Shown one piece after another: positions 8,028-16,256 of a DNA stretch of 42,579 nt. A model generated the notes under the pieces. That model made no database searches, had not been told where the DNA came from, and was given only the letters and a program-made list of their open reading frames with translations. The DNA is from Myxococcales bacterium (GTDB lineage: Bacteria > Myxococcota_A > UBA9160 > SMWR01), in the NCBI GenBank assembly GCA_013215605.1, contig JABSQW010000022.1, positions 33,119 through 75,697 on the forward strand, written 5' to 3'. The translations under genes and the position numbers were made by a program. Every line of letters begins with the position of its first letter. The stretch's first letter is position 1.

Positions 8028-9392
8028 GTGCGCGTGCTGTTCTCCCACCGAGCGATCCTCGCCTCGACCGCCGCCCTCGCAATCGCGACGGGCTGCGGCA
8101 TCGCGCCCGCTCCCCGGCTCAACGTCATCCTCCTGATGGCCGACGATCTCGGCTGGGGGGACGTCGGTTGGAACGGCCACCCGACGCTGCGCACCCCGGA
8201 GCTCGACGACCTCGCGGCGAACGGGGTCCGTTTCGATCGCTTCTACTCCGCGCCGACCTGCAGCCAGACGCGCGCGAGCGTTCTCACGGGGCGTAACTCG
8301 CGGCGCTTTGGCATCGACGACGCGAACGTCGGCGTACTGCGACATTCCGAGGTCACGCTCGCTGAGCTGCTGCGCGACGCGGGCTACACGACGGGAATCT
8401 TCGGCAAGTGGCACCTGGGTGCGATGACGGCCGACGAGCAAGACGCGCACCGAGGCGGCAACCCGGCCTTCTACTCGCCGCCGTGGGAGCACGGCTTCGA
8501 CGTCAGCTTCGCCACCGAAGCGCGCGTGCCGACGTTCGACCCGCTCGTCGACAACGCGGACGATCGCATCGGAGCATCGGCGTACTGGGCCGGCCCCGGG
8601 CGTCGCGTCCCCGACGGACCCGAGGTCCGGGGCGACGATTCGCGCATCGTAATGGACCAGATGCTTCGCTTCATTCGTCGCTCAACCACCGAGGGCAGAC
8701 CGTTTCTCGCCGTGGCATGGTTCCACGCGCCACACGTTCCGGTCCGTGCCGACCCCGACGACGACACGTACGCCGGCGTCCCCCTGAAGCCGCGCGCCTA
8801 TTACACCGTGGTGACGGCCCTCGACCGCCAGATCGGCCGCCTGCGCGACGAGCTGCGCGCGCAGGGCCTCGCGCGCAACACCCTGGTCGTGTTCAGCTCG
8901 GACAACGGCCCGCGCCAGGGACCCGGCCGCACGGCGGGCCTGAAAGGCGGGAAGGACAGCCTGTTCGAAGGAGGGATCCGCGTTCCGGCTGCGCTCGAGT
9001 GGCCGACTGCGATCCCTCCCCGAGTGATCACCACCCCCGCCTCCACCGACGACCTGCTCCCCACGATTCTCGATCTCGCAGGCGTACCGCTGCCGACGGA
9101 CCTCGCGCTCGACGGCGAGAGCCTGCGGGCCATCGTGTTCGGCGAGCGCTCGGCGCGATCGAGGCCGATCGGCATCGAGATCGGCGAGCAGCGCGCGTGG
9201 ATCGACGGTCCGCTGAAGCTGATCCGCCACCGACACGGCGATCCCTTCGAGCTCTACGACGTCGAGGCGGACCCCCGCGAACGCAAGAACCTGACCCGCG
9301 CGCGCCCCACCCGGGTCGCCGAGATGCGCGCCGAGCTCGACGCCTGGCGGCGGTCCGTCGACCGGGACCGGCGAACGCTGGGGACGCGTTGA
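8028..9392 (+). CDS. Lipoprotein sulfatase (arylsulfatase family) with atypical formylglycine motif
   Basis: 454 residues, GTG start. A lipoprotein signal peptide ends ATGC near residue 23. The alkaline-phosphatase-fold landmarks are present: metal-binding MADDLGWGD (38-46), GKWHLG near 127, a PHVP segment near 244, and SSDNGP near 290. The active-site segment reads TCSQTRASVLTGR from Cys78: the usual C-x-P/A-x-R core has Gln in the third position. Sulfatases hydrolyse sulfate esters and need this Cys (or Ser) oxidised to formylglycine. Whether this site is converted is open. The protein is probably anchored facing the periplasm. No sulfatase-modifying enzyme gene lies in the window. Confidence 0.88.
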   Translation: MRVLFSHRAILASTAALAIATGCGIAPAPRLNVILLMADDLGWGDVGWNGHPTLRTPELDDLAANGVRFDRFYSAPTCSQTRASVLTGRNSRRFGIDDANVGVLRHSEVTLAELLRDAGYTTGIFGKWHLGAMTADEQDAHRGGNPAFYSPPWEHGFDVSFATEARVPTFDPLVDNADDRIGASAYWAGPGRRVPDGPEVRGDDSRIVMDQMLRFIRRSTTEGRPFLAVAWFHAPHVPVRADPDDDTYAGVPLKPRAYYTVVTALDRQIGRLRDELRAQGLARNTLVVFSSDNGPRQGPGRTAGLKGGKDSLFEGGIRVPAALEWPTAIPPRVITTPASTDDLLPTILDLAGVPLPTDLALDGESLRAIVFGERSARSRPIGIEIGEQRAWIDGPLKLIRHRHGDPFELYDVEADPRERKNLTRARPTRVAEMRAELDAWRRSVDRDRRTLGTR

Positions 9393-9410
9393 TGGAACGC
9401 GGGTCGACGG

Positions 9411-10775
9411 TCAGCCCGAAATGGGCTGGAAGTGGACGCCCTCGAGCTCCCGCGCCGCGGGACCGAGCAGGAACTCCTGGCGCAGGATGTGGCGCGTGAA
9501 ATAGCGGACCAGCTCCGCGTCGCGCACCGGCTCGGCGTCCAGGACGAACGCCTCGAGCGCGGCGTCGCACTCGGCGGCGTTGGCGGGGCGCTGGCCCAGA
9601 ATCTTCTCGGCCTCGTCGAGATCCTGCGCTTCGAGCTCGCGACCGTAGAGGTCGGCGCGACGCGCGTATTGCGCAGCGCGCAGGGTCTGGTCCATCTCGT
9701 AGCTGCGGGCGTCGGGCTCGTCCTCTTTGAGGCTTGCCAACACATAGTCGTGTGCAGGGGTGTAGCGCGACGGCGACGCGTCGGGCAGCTCGGGGGACGG
9801 GATTTCGACGCCCTCGAGCTCTGCGATGATCTCGAGCGGACAGCGGCCGTACACGAGATACCACGCCAGATACTGCGCGAAGCTCACGTCGGCTGACGGG
9901 TTGGTAACGAGGTGCGCGCACACCATCGGCGTGCACAGACCAAAGCGCACGGAGTGGTAGTCGATCACCCGCCGGTCGATGCTCTGACCGCTGAACTCCT
10001 CGTACCTCGACACCGCGCGCGCGAGCGAACCCAGGGGCTCGGAGAGATCGCGGCAGCGCATGCCGGCCAGGTCGGCGGCGGGATCACCCAGATAGGCGAG
10101 TTCGAGGTCGAGGACGCACGTGACGCGGCCGGACTCGAACAGGAACTGCCCGGCGTCACACGTGAGAAACGAGGGCTGGTCCCGTCCCTTTGGCACGTTG
10201 CGCCGGATCCAGCGGATCGCGAATTCGATCCACGGCTCGGGCCGACACTTGAAGCCGCGGTAGGCCTTCTCCCAGGAATCGAAATCACCGAGACCGAGCT
10301 GCTCCTCGGTCTTCGGCCGCTCGAGCCCGATGGCCTCGAAGGCCGCCAGGTCGATCTGGTGCATGCGCGCGAGCAGCTCCATGTAGTGGTCCTGCACGGA
10401 GTCGCGCTCGGCTTCGCTCTCGGCAGTAGCGAGGTTGGCGCGCCCGGGAGCGCGCGCGAGCAACATGCCGCGCGGCTCCTCGCAGAACCCGTACGGGTGG
10501 GGCACGGGGATGTCGTGGGCCTCGAGGACCTGCAGCACGCGGTACTCGTGGTCGAGCGGGTAGACGCCGTGGTCCGCCTCACCGCGATCGCCCCGCCAGT
10601 AGAGCGGCACGGTCTCCCCGTTGCGCTCGAGATCGAGGAACCACGCGGGGCGCCAACGCGCCTGCCGCTCGAAGCGGGTGATGCGACCTCCGAGTTCCCG
10701 CTCCACCCAGTCGAATGCGCGCTTCCATTCGCTGGGCAGAGCCTCGCGCGCGGCGCTCAGGTCGGCGTCGGTCAT
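9411..10775 (-). CDS. Phosphotransferase-family (APH fold) protein with degenerate catalytic loop
   Basis: 454 residues. The N-terminal two thirds match the APH/choline-kinase-like fold of the ACAD10-type phosphotransferase family. The downstream metal-binding segment CVLDLELAYLGDPAADLAG (about 230-250) is retained. The catalytic loop reads FLTCDAGQFLF, where related proteins have HGD or QCD followed by a loop ending in Asn. The Asp is kept, but the loop looks about two residues short and the Asn is replaced. A C-terminal helical region (about 340-454) is extra. The gene starts 3 bases after the P450 stop, so the two are probably co-transcribed. Such proteins often sit beside acyl-CoA and P450 genes. 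The substrate is unknown. Confidence 0.75.
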   Translation of the reverse strand: MTDADLSAAREALPSEWKRAFDWVERELGGRITRFERQARWRPAWFLDLERNGETVPLYWRGDRGEADHGVYPLDHEYRVLQVLEAHDIPVPHPYGFCEEPRGMLLARAPGRANLATAESEAERDSVQDHYMELLARMHQIDLAAFEAIGLERPKTEEQLGLGDFDSWEKAYRGFKCRPEPWIEFAIRWIRRNVPKGRDQPSFLTCDAGQFLFESGRVTCVLDLELAYLGDPAADLAGMRCRDLSEPLGSLARAVSRYEEFSGQSIDRRVIDYHSVRFGLCTPMVCAHLVTNPSADVSFAQYLAWYLVYGRCPLEIIAELEGVEIPSPELPDASPSRYTPAHDYVLASLKEDEPDARSYEMDQTLRAAQYARRADLYGRELEAQDLDEAEKILGQRPANAAECDAALEAFVLDAEPVRDAELVRYFTRHILRQEFLLGPAARELEGVHFQPISG

Positions 10776-10778
10776 CGC

Positions 10779-11999
10779 CTAGCCGAAGACGACGGGCAGG
10801 CTGCGCGGCGCCCGGAAACCGCGACCGGTGATGTGGACATCCTCAGCCGTGGGATCGAGGCGCAGGTTCGGGAGGCGGTCGAGCAGCGCGTTGATGACGA
10901 CTTCCGTCTCCATGCGGGCGAGGTGCATCCCGAGGCAGCGGTGCGGACCGAAGGCGAACGACATGTGCTGCCGCGCCGGTCGGAAGAGGTCGAAGGCGTC
11001 GGCGTTCTCGTAGCGGGTCGCGTCTCGGTTCGCCGATGCCATGTTGACCGCCACGCTGGCGCCGGCGGGAATCACGACGCCCTCGACCTCGGTGTCGGCC
11101 ACGCACAGACGACCAATCCCGGTGAGCGGCGGGTCCCAGCGAAGCCCCTCCTCCATGGCCTGCTCCATGAGGTTGCGGTCCGCGATCAACGCGTCGAGCT
11201 GGTCGGTGTGGGTGAGCAGGGCGAACAGCAGATTGCTCGACGACCGATAGGTGGTCTCGGCTCCCGCTGGGAGCAGCAGACGCAGGAAGCCGAGCACGTG
11301 CTCGTTGTCGAGTCGGTTGCCGTCGAGCTCCCCGGAACACAGCACGCTGATCAGGTCCTCGCCCGGATGCTTCCGGCGCTCCTCGATGATCGGGGTCAGG
11401 TACGCAGCGAGCGACTGGGAGCCCTGGATGCCGCGAGGCGGGTCGAAGGCGACGCTGATCAGGTCGACGGCCCAGCGGTGGAACTGCGGAAGGTCCTCGT
11501 CGGGGAGTCCCAGCATGCCGGCGATGACGTGGACCGGGAACGGAAACGTCAGCTCGCGCACGAGGTCGGCGCTGCCGCGCTCGACGAACGCGTCGATGAG
11601 GCGGTTCACCACGGGCCGCACCAGCGAGTGCTCCCACTGCGCGAGCGCCTTCTTGCTGAACGCCATCTGGATCAGACTGCGGTAGCGGCCGTGCTCGGGC
11701 TCGTCCATCACGAGGATCGTCGGCCCCATCACGACGCCCATCGAGTCCTTGTACGCGCCCGAGGAGAAATTCTTGGCGTCCCTCAGCACCTGCGACACCG
11801 CGTTGTGCGTGACGACCGCGTAGTACTTCGAAAAGCCCCCCGCGAAAGCCGCCATGCCCCCCGTCGGAGGATCCAGCTCGAGGACGCCTCCCCGCTCCCG
11901 CATTTCGGCGAATTCCGGATAGGGATCGCGACAGTCGTCCGCGCCCATGGCTTTGTCGAAGAGCTCGAAGGGGTCGTGAGTATCTGCGGCAGTCGCCAT
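10779..11999 (-). CDS. Cytochrome P450
   Basis: 406 residues from ATG 11999, preceded by a GGGGAGA ribosome-binding site; the longer open frame beyond it lacks coding character. The oxygen-binding I-helix has PAGAETTY (about 248-255), the K-helix ExxR is EEGLRW, and the haem-ligand loop is FAFGPHRCLGMHLAR (about 340-354) with the Cys thiolate. It is a soluble bacterial class I P450 and needs ferredoxin partners, which are not encoded nearby. It inserts oxygen into an organic substrate, plausibly a lipid, terpenoid or steroid given the neighbourhood. It is followed at once by a phosphotransferase-family gene and is divergent from the PagL-like gene. Confidence 0.93.
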   Translation of the reverse strand: MATAADTHDPFELFDKAMGADDCRDPYPEFAEMRERGGVLELDPPTGGMAAFAGGFSKYYAVVTHNAVSQVLRDAKNFSSGAYKDSMGVVMGPTILVMDEPEHGRYRSLIQMAFSKKALAQWEHSLVRPVVNRLIDAFVERGSADLVRELTFPFPVHVIAGMLGLPDEDLPQFHRWAVDLISVAFDPPRGIQGSQSLAAYLTPIIEERRKHPGEDLISVLCSGELDGNRLDNEHVLGFLRLLLPAGAETTYRSSSNLLFALLTHTDQLDALIADRNLMEQAMEEGLRWDPPLTGIGRLCVADTEVEGVVIPAGASVAVNMASANRDATRYENADAFDLFRPARQHMSFAFGPHRCLGMHLARMETEVVINALLDRLPNLRLDPTAEDVHITGRGFRAPRSLPVVFG

Positions 12000-12116
12000 C
12001 GCGGTCTCCCCGAATGTGAACGCCGACATCGTCGCCGTCACGACGCAGGGCGTCAAGCCGCTAACCTCGGTGAGTTCGTTCGGGCTTTCAACCACCCGGG
12101 GGGAGTGGGAGTGGTC

Positions 12117-12803
12117 ATGCAGCGGGGTCGCTGCGGAAGGATTCGTGCCATCGCGACCGCGCTCGCAATCTGCACGACTGCGAATTTCGCCGCTGCCGAG
12201 ACACTCCCGGCCGAGTCCGGCGCCAGCGATTCCGCGGACGCCAGCCCGTTCGGCGAGGGGCGCTGGCTCGCGAGCTTCCACGCCGGCTACGCGTTGCCGT
12301 TCCAGTTCGACGACGCGAATACCGGGGTCGAGGATTCGGAGTTCGTCGCACTGATTCCGCGCGCGTCCCTGGGGCTGACCGATCCCTTCGGCGGGGACCG
12401 CTGGTACCGGGGCAACCTCGAACTCGGGCTCGAGGGACACTTCCTGATCCAGACCCGTCCGCACGCGGGCTCCTTCGCGGGGGGGACGCTGCTCGCGCGG
12501 TACAACTGGCTTGCTGCGGAGCGGCGACACGTCGTGCCCTTCCTGGAGGTCGGTATCGGGATCGGCCACCTCGACTTCGGTCTGCCGAGCCGCGCCGACG
12601 GGTTCAACTTCGCGCTGCAGAGCGTGGCGGGCGTGCACTGGTTCGTCTGGGAGCGAGCGGCCATCACGGTCCAGTGGCGCTTCCATCACCTCTCCAACGG
12701 GAAGATTCGCGAGCCCAACGTGGCCATCGACAGCAGTCTGTTCCTGATCGGCACCACGTTCGCTCTCGACGGGCTCCGGGGGGTCAGCGGCGCCACCGAC
12801 TGA
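12117..12803 (+). CDS. PagL-like lipid A 3-O-deacylase / outer-membrane barrel
   Basis: 228 residues from ATG 12117 with GGGAG upstream. A signal peptide (about residues 1-28) is followed by alternating strands of a small beta-barrel. The motif FHHLSNGKIREPN places His191 and Ser193 in the His-x-Ser arrangement of the PagL (acyloxyacyl hydrolase) family, and Asp205 falls 12 residues after the Ser, where PagL of Pseudomonas has the catalytic Glu. The family removes the 3-linked acyl chain of lipid A in the outer membrane and lowers its immune activity. The assignment rests on topology and the active-site pattern. It is divergent from the P450 gene. Confidence 0.72.
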   Translation: MQRGRCGRIRAIATALAICTTANFAAAETLPAESGASDSADASPFGEGRWLASFHAGYALPFQFDDANTGVEDSEFVALIPRASLGLTDPFGGDRWYRGNLELGLEGHFLIQTRPHAGSFAGGTLLARYNWLAAERRHVVPFLEVGIGIGHLDFGLPSRADGFNFALQSVAGVHWFVWERAAITVQWRFHHLSNGKIREPNVAIDSSLFLIGTTFALDGLRGVSGATD

Positions 12804-12813
12804 GCGGATTGCG

Positions 12814-13056
12814 GTGAGCGGCGGTGTCGACCCGGGACTCCCAACGGGGCACCGCCTCACCCGGGTTCGGCGACGAAATACAGCGCGGGAGTTGACGGAC
12901 GGCCGGCCCGTGGGCTGCGATGCGGTCGAGCCGTTTCGAAAGCTCGGCGCGGAGCTCGTGCTCCTCGATCTCGTGATGCCCGAGCGTTCGGGCCTCGCGG
13001 CGCTGGCGGAGATCCGCGTCTCCTCGAGCTCGCTTCGCGACTCGGCGATTTCCTGA
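12814..13056 (+). pseudogene. Response-regulator receiver-domain remnant
   Basis: An 80-codon frame whose middle reads ELVLLDLVMPERSGLAALAEIR. This is very close to the phospho-acceptor strand and following helix of CheY-like receivers, with Asp in LLDLVMP. The first 40 residues do not show the N-terminal acidic pair of a receiver, and the frame ends soon after the helix. A second coding-looking segment follows in a different frame (LLELASRLGDFLIGADPE, about 13013-13066), which suggests a frameshift. No output domain is present. I read this as a decayed or truncated regulator rather than an active gene. Confidence 0.4.
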
Positions 13057-13134
13057 TCGGCGCCGATCCCGAGCGCGAAGTCGCCGAACGCTCCCATCAC
13101 TGAAGCAACCAGCCACCGATCCCCGTCTCGCTTG

Positions 13135-13157
13135 TCGAATCGAGGGCGACGATTCGA
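13135..13157. repeat. 8-bp inverted repeat upstream of the NhaA remnant
   Basis: TCGAATCG at 13135-13142 and CGATTCGA at 13150-13157 are perfect inverted copies separated by 7 bases. It lies about 45 bases before the ATG at 13203. It could be an operator, a weak hairpin, or part of the decayed region. No T-run follows, so it is not a typical terminator. Confidence 0.4.
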
Positions 13158-13202
13158 GTATCTTGTGCGCGCAGCAGCGGCAGGCCCCGACTGAGGTACC
13201 GA

Positions 13203-13373
13203 ATGAGCGGATCCAACGAGCCGACCGACCGCGCTTCCGCGCTTTCCGTTGAACCGATCGATCGCCTCGTCGGACCGCTCGCCCGATTCCTCCACGTCGA
13301 AGCAGCGAGTGGCGTCGTACTGCTCCGGTGGCTCCTCCCCGAGGTTCCACCCGCCGCGAACGAAGCCCGGTGA
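13203..13373 (+). pseudogene. nhaA: Truncated NhaA Na+/H+ antiporter N-terminus (56 residues)
   Basis: A frame too short for most gene callers starts at ATG 13203 after a GAGG site. Residues 21-41 (RLVGPLARFLHVEAASGVVLL, 21 residues given here as RLVGPLARFL and HVEAASGVVLL) match the conserved N-terminus of NhaA: the amphipathic start, the R-F-L-H/R-x-E-A-x-G signature and the beginning of the first membrane helix. Homology breaks off at about base 13325, and 15 unrelated residues follow to a stop at 13371-13373. The stop overlaps the start of the octaheme cytochrome gene (TGATG). Most of NhaA (normally about 390 residues) is missing, so it cannot transport. It marks a deletion or rearrangement junction, though it may still be translated and couple the next gene. 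Confidence 0.62.
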
Positions 13374-15682
13374 TGCCGCTTCGTTGGATCCCGGGCACCG
13401 CTGCAACGCTCGCGGTGCTCGCTGCCTTCGGAGCGGACGCCGGGGTCGGCCGCGCCGCGGGCGCGTCACCCGGGCCCTCGGATTCTCCCGGAGCCCACGG
13501 CATCGCGTTCGTCGGCAGCGAGACGTGCGGCAGCTGCCACCCTCGCGCCTTCGAGGCCTGGAAGGGGTCCCATCACGACGCCGCGATGCAGCCCGCGACG
13601 GACCAGAGCGTGCTCGGAAACTTTGGCGACATCCGTTTCACGAGCCACGGCGCCAGCACCCGCTTCTTCCGCCGAGACGGCCGTTACATGGTCGAAGCCG
13701 AGGGTGAGGACGGGAAGCCGGCCGAGTTCGAGGTGAACTACACCTTTGGCGTCGATCCGCTCCAGCAGTACCTCGTGGCCTTTCCCGGGGGCCGCCTGCA
13801 GGCGCTCTCCGTGGCCTGGGATACGCAGCAGAAGCGCTGGTTCGACCTGCACCCCGACGAGCGCATCCCCGCCGACGACGCGCTGCACTGGACGGGTCGC
13901 TACCAGACGTGGAACGCAATGTGCGCCGAGTGCCACTCGACGAATCTCGAGAAGCACTACGACGCCGCGACGGACAGCTACCGGACGACGTGGGCCGGCA
14001 TCGACGTCGGGTGCGAGGCCTGTCACGGGCCGGGCGAACGGCACGTGGGGTGGGCGCGGGATCGATCCGCAGAGGGCGCCCCGGCGTCGCTGCCCAACCG
14101 TGGGCTCGTCGCAAAGCTGCGCGGCGTCCCGTCGACCGAGGAGGTCGACGCATGTGCGCGTTGTCACGCTCGACGCCACCGGGTCTCTCCCGAAGATCGT
14201 CACGGCCGGGCATTCCTCGACGACTTCGCCCCCGAGCTCCTGCGCGAGCCGCTCTACCACGCCGACGGACAGATTCGCGACGAGGTGTACGCTTACGGCT
14301 CCTTCCTGCAGAGCCGGATGTACCAGCGCGGCGTGCGCTGCAGCGACTGTCACGAACCGCATGCGGCAACCCTGCGCGCGGATGGCAACGCGCTGTGCAC
14401 GCGCTGCCACGGCGCGTCACCGGATCCGCGCTTTCCCACGCTGCGCGCCGGAAGCTACGACGCTCCCGAGCACCACCACCACGGCGAAGGCTCGGCGGGT
14501 GCGGCTTGCGTCGCGTGCCACATGCCCGAGCGTACGTACATGGTCGTCGATCCGCGCCGCGACCACTCGCTGCGGATCCCGCGCCCCGACCTCAGCGAGA
14601 CCCTCGGCACGCCGAACGCCTGCGACAGCTGTCACGCGGATCGGCCCTCGGGCTGGGCCACTGCTGTGGTCTCGTCGTGGACAGACGACGCCACTCCGCC
14701 AGCGCACTTCGCCACTGCCTTCGACGCCGCGCGCCGCGGCGATCCCGCTGCGGGCCAAAAGCTCGCTCGCGTGGTACGCAATCGCGAACAGCCTGCGATC
14801 GTGCGCGCGACCGCGGTGGCACTCTTGCGCGGGACCGCGCCGCGTGGACGCGACGCCGTGCGCGATGCCCTCCGCGATCCGGAACCTCTCGTGCGCGCAT
14901 CTGCGGCGGCGGTGCTCGACATCCTTCCGCCCGAAGAACGTGTCGCCACCGGCGCGGCGCTGCTCGAGGATTCCGTGCGGGCCGTTCGCATCGACGCCGC
15001 CCGTTTGTTCGCGAGCGTTCCCCACGAGCAGCTGACCGCCGACCGCCGGCGCACCCGCACGAAGGCTCTCGCCGAGTACGAAGCCGCCCAGAGAGCGATC
15101 AGTGATCTACCCGCGGGCCAGCTCAACCTCGGTGCGCTGTACATGGAGACCGGCGCGACCAAGCGCGCGCTCGCCGCCTACGAGGCGGCGCTGCGGATGG
15201 ACCCGCGTTTTCTCCCCGCCGCGGTGAACCTCGCCAACCTGCGCAACCTCCTGGGACACAACGACGAGGCCGAGCGCGTGCTCCGCAGCGCCCTCGGATT
15301 CGCACCCGAGGAGGGTGAGCTCCACTACTCGCTCGGTCTCGTGCTCGCCGAGGAGCGGCGCATCGACGAGGCGGAGCGCTCGCTTGCCGAAGCCGTACGA
15401 CTTCTGCCGAACCGACCGCGCGTCCGCTACAACCACGCGCTCGCCCTCCAGCACACGGGACGCCGGGACGAGGCCGAGACCGAGCTGCGTCTGGCCCTCT
15501 CAACGGCGCCGGACGATCCGTCGATCGTTCACGCCCTCGCGATCCTCTACGTTCAAGACGGGCGCTTCGACGCCGCTCTCCCCTACGCGAAGCATCTCGC
15601 ACAGCTGCTCCCAGAGGAGCGGGCCGTGCAGCAACTGCTGTACCAGGTCCAGTCGGCGCTCGGAGGCGGCGCGCCGCGCTGA
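13373..15682 (+). CDS. Octaheme c-type cytochrome with HEAT-like and TPR domains
   Basis: 769 residues from ATG 13373, chosen because it begins a Sec signal peptide (hydrophobic to about residue 22, cleavage near GRAAG). Eight CxxCH haem sites are visible in order: CGSCH, CAECH, CEACH, CARCH, CSDCH, CTRCH, CVACH, CDSCH (about residues 52-420). A helical region of HEAT-type repeats with Arg/Ala/Leu periodicity spans about 450-570, then at least four TPR units run to the C-terminus (GQLNLGALYMETGATKRAL, LAAYEAALRMDPRFLPAA and similar). The protein should be periplasmic and move electrons while docking partners through the TPRs. The electron donor or acceptor is unknown. A related family occurs in several environmental phyla. 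It starts inside the stop of the NhaA fragment. Confidence 0.88.
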   Translation: MPLRWIPGTAATLAVLAAFGADAGVGRAAGASPGPSDSPGAHGIAFVGSETCGSCHPRAFEAWKGSHHDAAMQPATDQSVLGNFGDIRFTSHGASTRFFRRDGRYMVEAEGEDGKPAEFEVNYTFGVDPLQQYLVAFPGGRLQALSVAWDTQQKRWFDLHPDERIPADDALHWTGRYQTWNAMCAECHSTNLEKHYDAATDSYRTTWAGIDVGCEACHGPGERHVGWARDRSAEGAPASLPNRGLVAKLRGVPSTEEVDACARCHARRHRVSPEDRHGRAFLDDFAPELLREPLYHADGQIRDEVYAYGSFLQSRMYQRGVRCSDCHEPHAATLRADGNALCTRCHGASPDPRFPTLRAGSYDAPEHHHHGEGSAGAACVACHMPERTYMVVDPRRDHSLRIPRPDLSETLGTPNACDSCHADRPSGWATAVVSSWTDDATPPAHFATAFDAARRGDPAAGQKLARVVRNREQPAIVRATAVALLRGTAPRGRDAVRDALRDPEPLVRASAAAVLDILPPEERVATGAALLEDSVRAVRIDAARLFASVPHEQLTADRRRTRTKALAEYEAAQRAISDLPAGQLNLGALYMETGATKRALAAYEAALRMDPRFLPAAVNLANLRNLLGHNDEAERVLRSALGFAPEEGELHYSLGLVLAEERRIDEAERSLAEAVRLLPNRPRVRYNHALALQHTGRRDEAETELRLALSTAPDDPSIVHALAILYVQDGRFDAALPYAKHLAQLLPEERAVQQLLYQVQSALGGGAPR

Positions 15683-15787
15683 GTTCACCCGTCGAGAAGG
15701 CGCTCGCGGACGTCCTCGACGCCGACCTGGCCGCGGTCGACCGTTTTCCCTGGAGCGCGATCCTTCGCGGCCGGAACTGCCAGCGGG

Positions 15788-16228
15788 CTACTCGTCGTAC
15801 GCCACCTCGAAGTGTCGACGCACGATGAAGCAGCGCTCGTTCTGCCCCTGACAGATGCCGAATTTGAGATGACCGCTCGCCGCAGCCCCGGTGTTCGGCA
15901 CTTTGCGCAGCGCCGCTTCGAACTCGAAACCCTCGCCGCTGTGTTGCGTCGCGTCGTCGCGCCCCTGCTTTGCGGGATCGACGCTGAGCCCCGGCATCGG
16001 ATCGAAGCGCAGCGTGGCAGGAGCAGCTTCGGCGATGTGCCAACCCGAACTCGGACGCACGCGGACGTACAGCGTCCGCTCACGGCGCCCTTCGGCAGGG
16101 TCGGCCTTCCACTCGAGCGTGTAGCGCGAATCGGTCACTCCCGATCCCTGTGTCCAGGCTGCCGCGGATTCCGCGAATCCCGCGAGCGCGATGCCAAGAG
16201 CGACGAGCTGTGTGACCTGCAGCTTCAC
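15788..16228 (-). CDS. Secreted protein of unknown function (possible DsbD N-domain-like fold)
   Basis: 146 residues from GTG 16228 (GAGGA upstream); a TTG at 16249 is a weaker alternative. A signal peptide ends near ESAAAW. The mature part is about 120 residues, beta-rich, with RYTLEWKADP, LYVRVRPSSGWHI and a final segment KFGICQGQNERCFIVRRHF that holds two Cys six residues apart. This resembles the N-terminal immunoglobulin-like domain of DsbD or TlpA-associated proteins, but the match is by eye and weak. It follows the SDR gene on the same strand (28 bases) and converges on the octaheme cytochrome gene, so a thiol-redox role in cytochrome assembly would fit but is not shown. Confidence 0.6.
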   Translation of the reverse strand: MKLQVTQLVALGIALAGFAESAAAWTQGSGVTDSRYTLEWKADPAEGRRERTLYVRVRPSSGWHIAEAAPATLRFDPMPGLSVDPAKQGRDDATQHSGEGFEFEAALRKVPNTGAAASGHLKFGICQGQNERCFIVRRHFEVAYDE

Positions 16229-16256
16229 GACTGCTGTTCCTCGACCCAACGTCGGG

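Noticed and set aside
9912-12116. Long plus-strand frame opposite the phosphotransferase and P450 genes, continuous with the PagL-like gene
   Set aside because: Only the last 228 codons have a signal peptide and family motifs; the rest mirrors the real minus-strand genes.
15682-15788. Coding-like stretch (VEKALADVLDADLAAVDRFPW) after the octaheme cytochrome stop
   Set aside because: It has no start codon or family match and lies between two convergent genes; it may be a trace of a lost C-terminal gene but cannot be supported.
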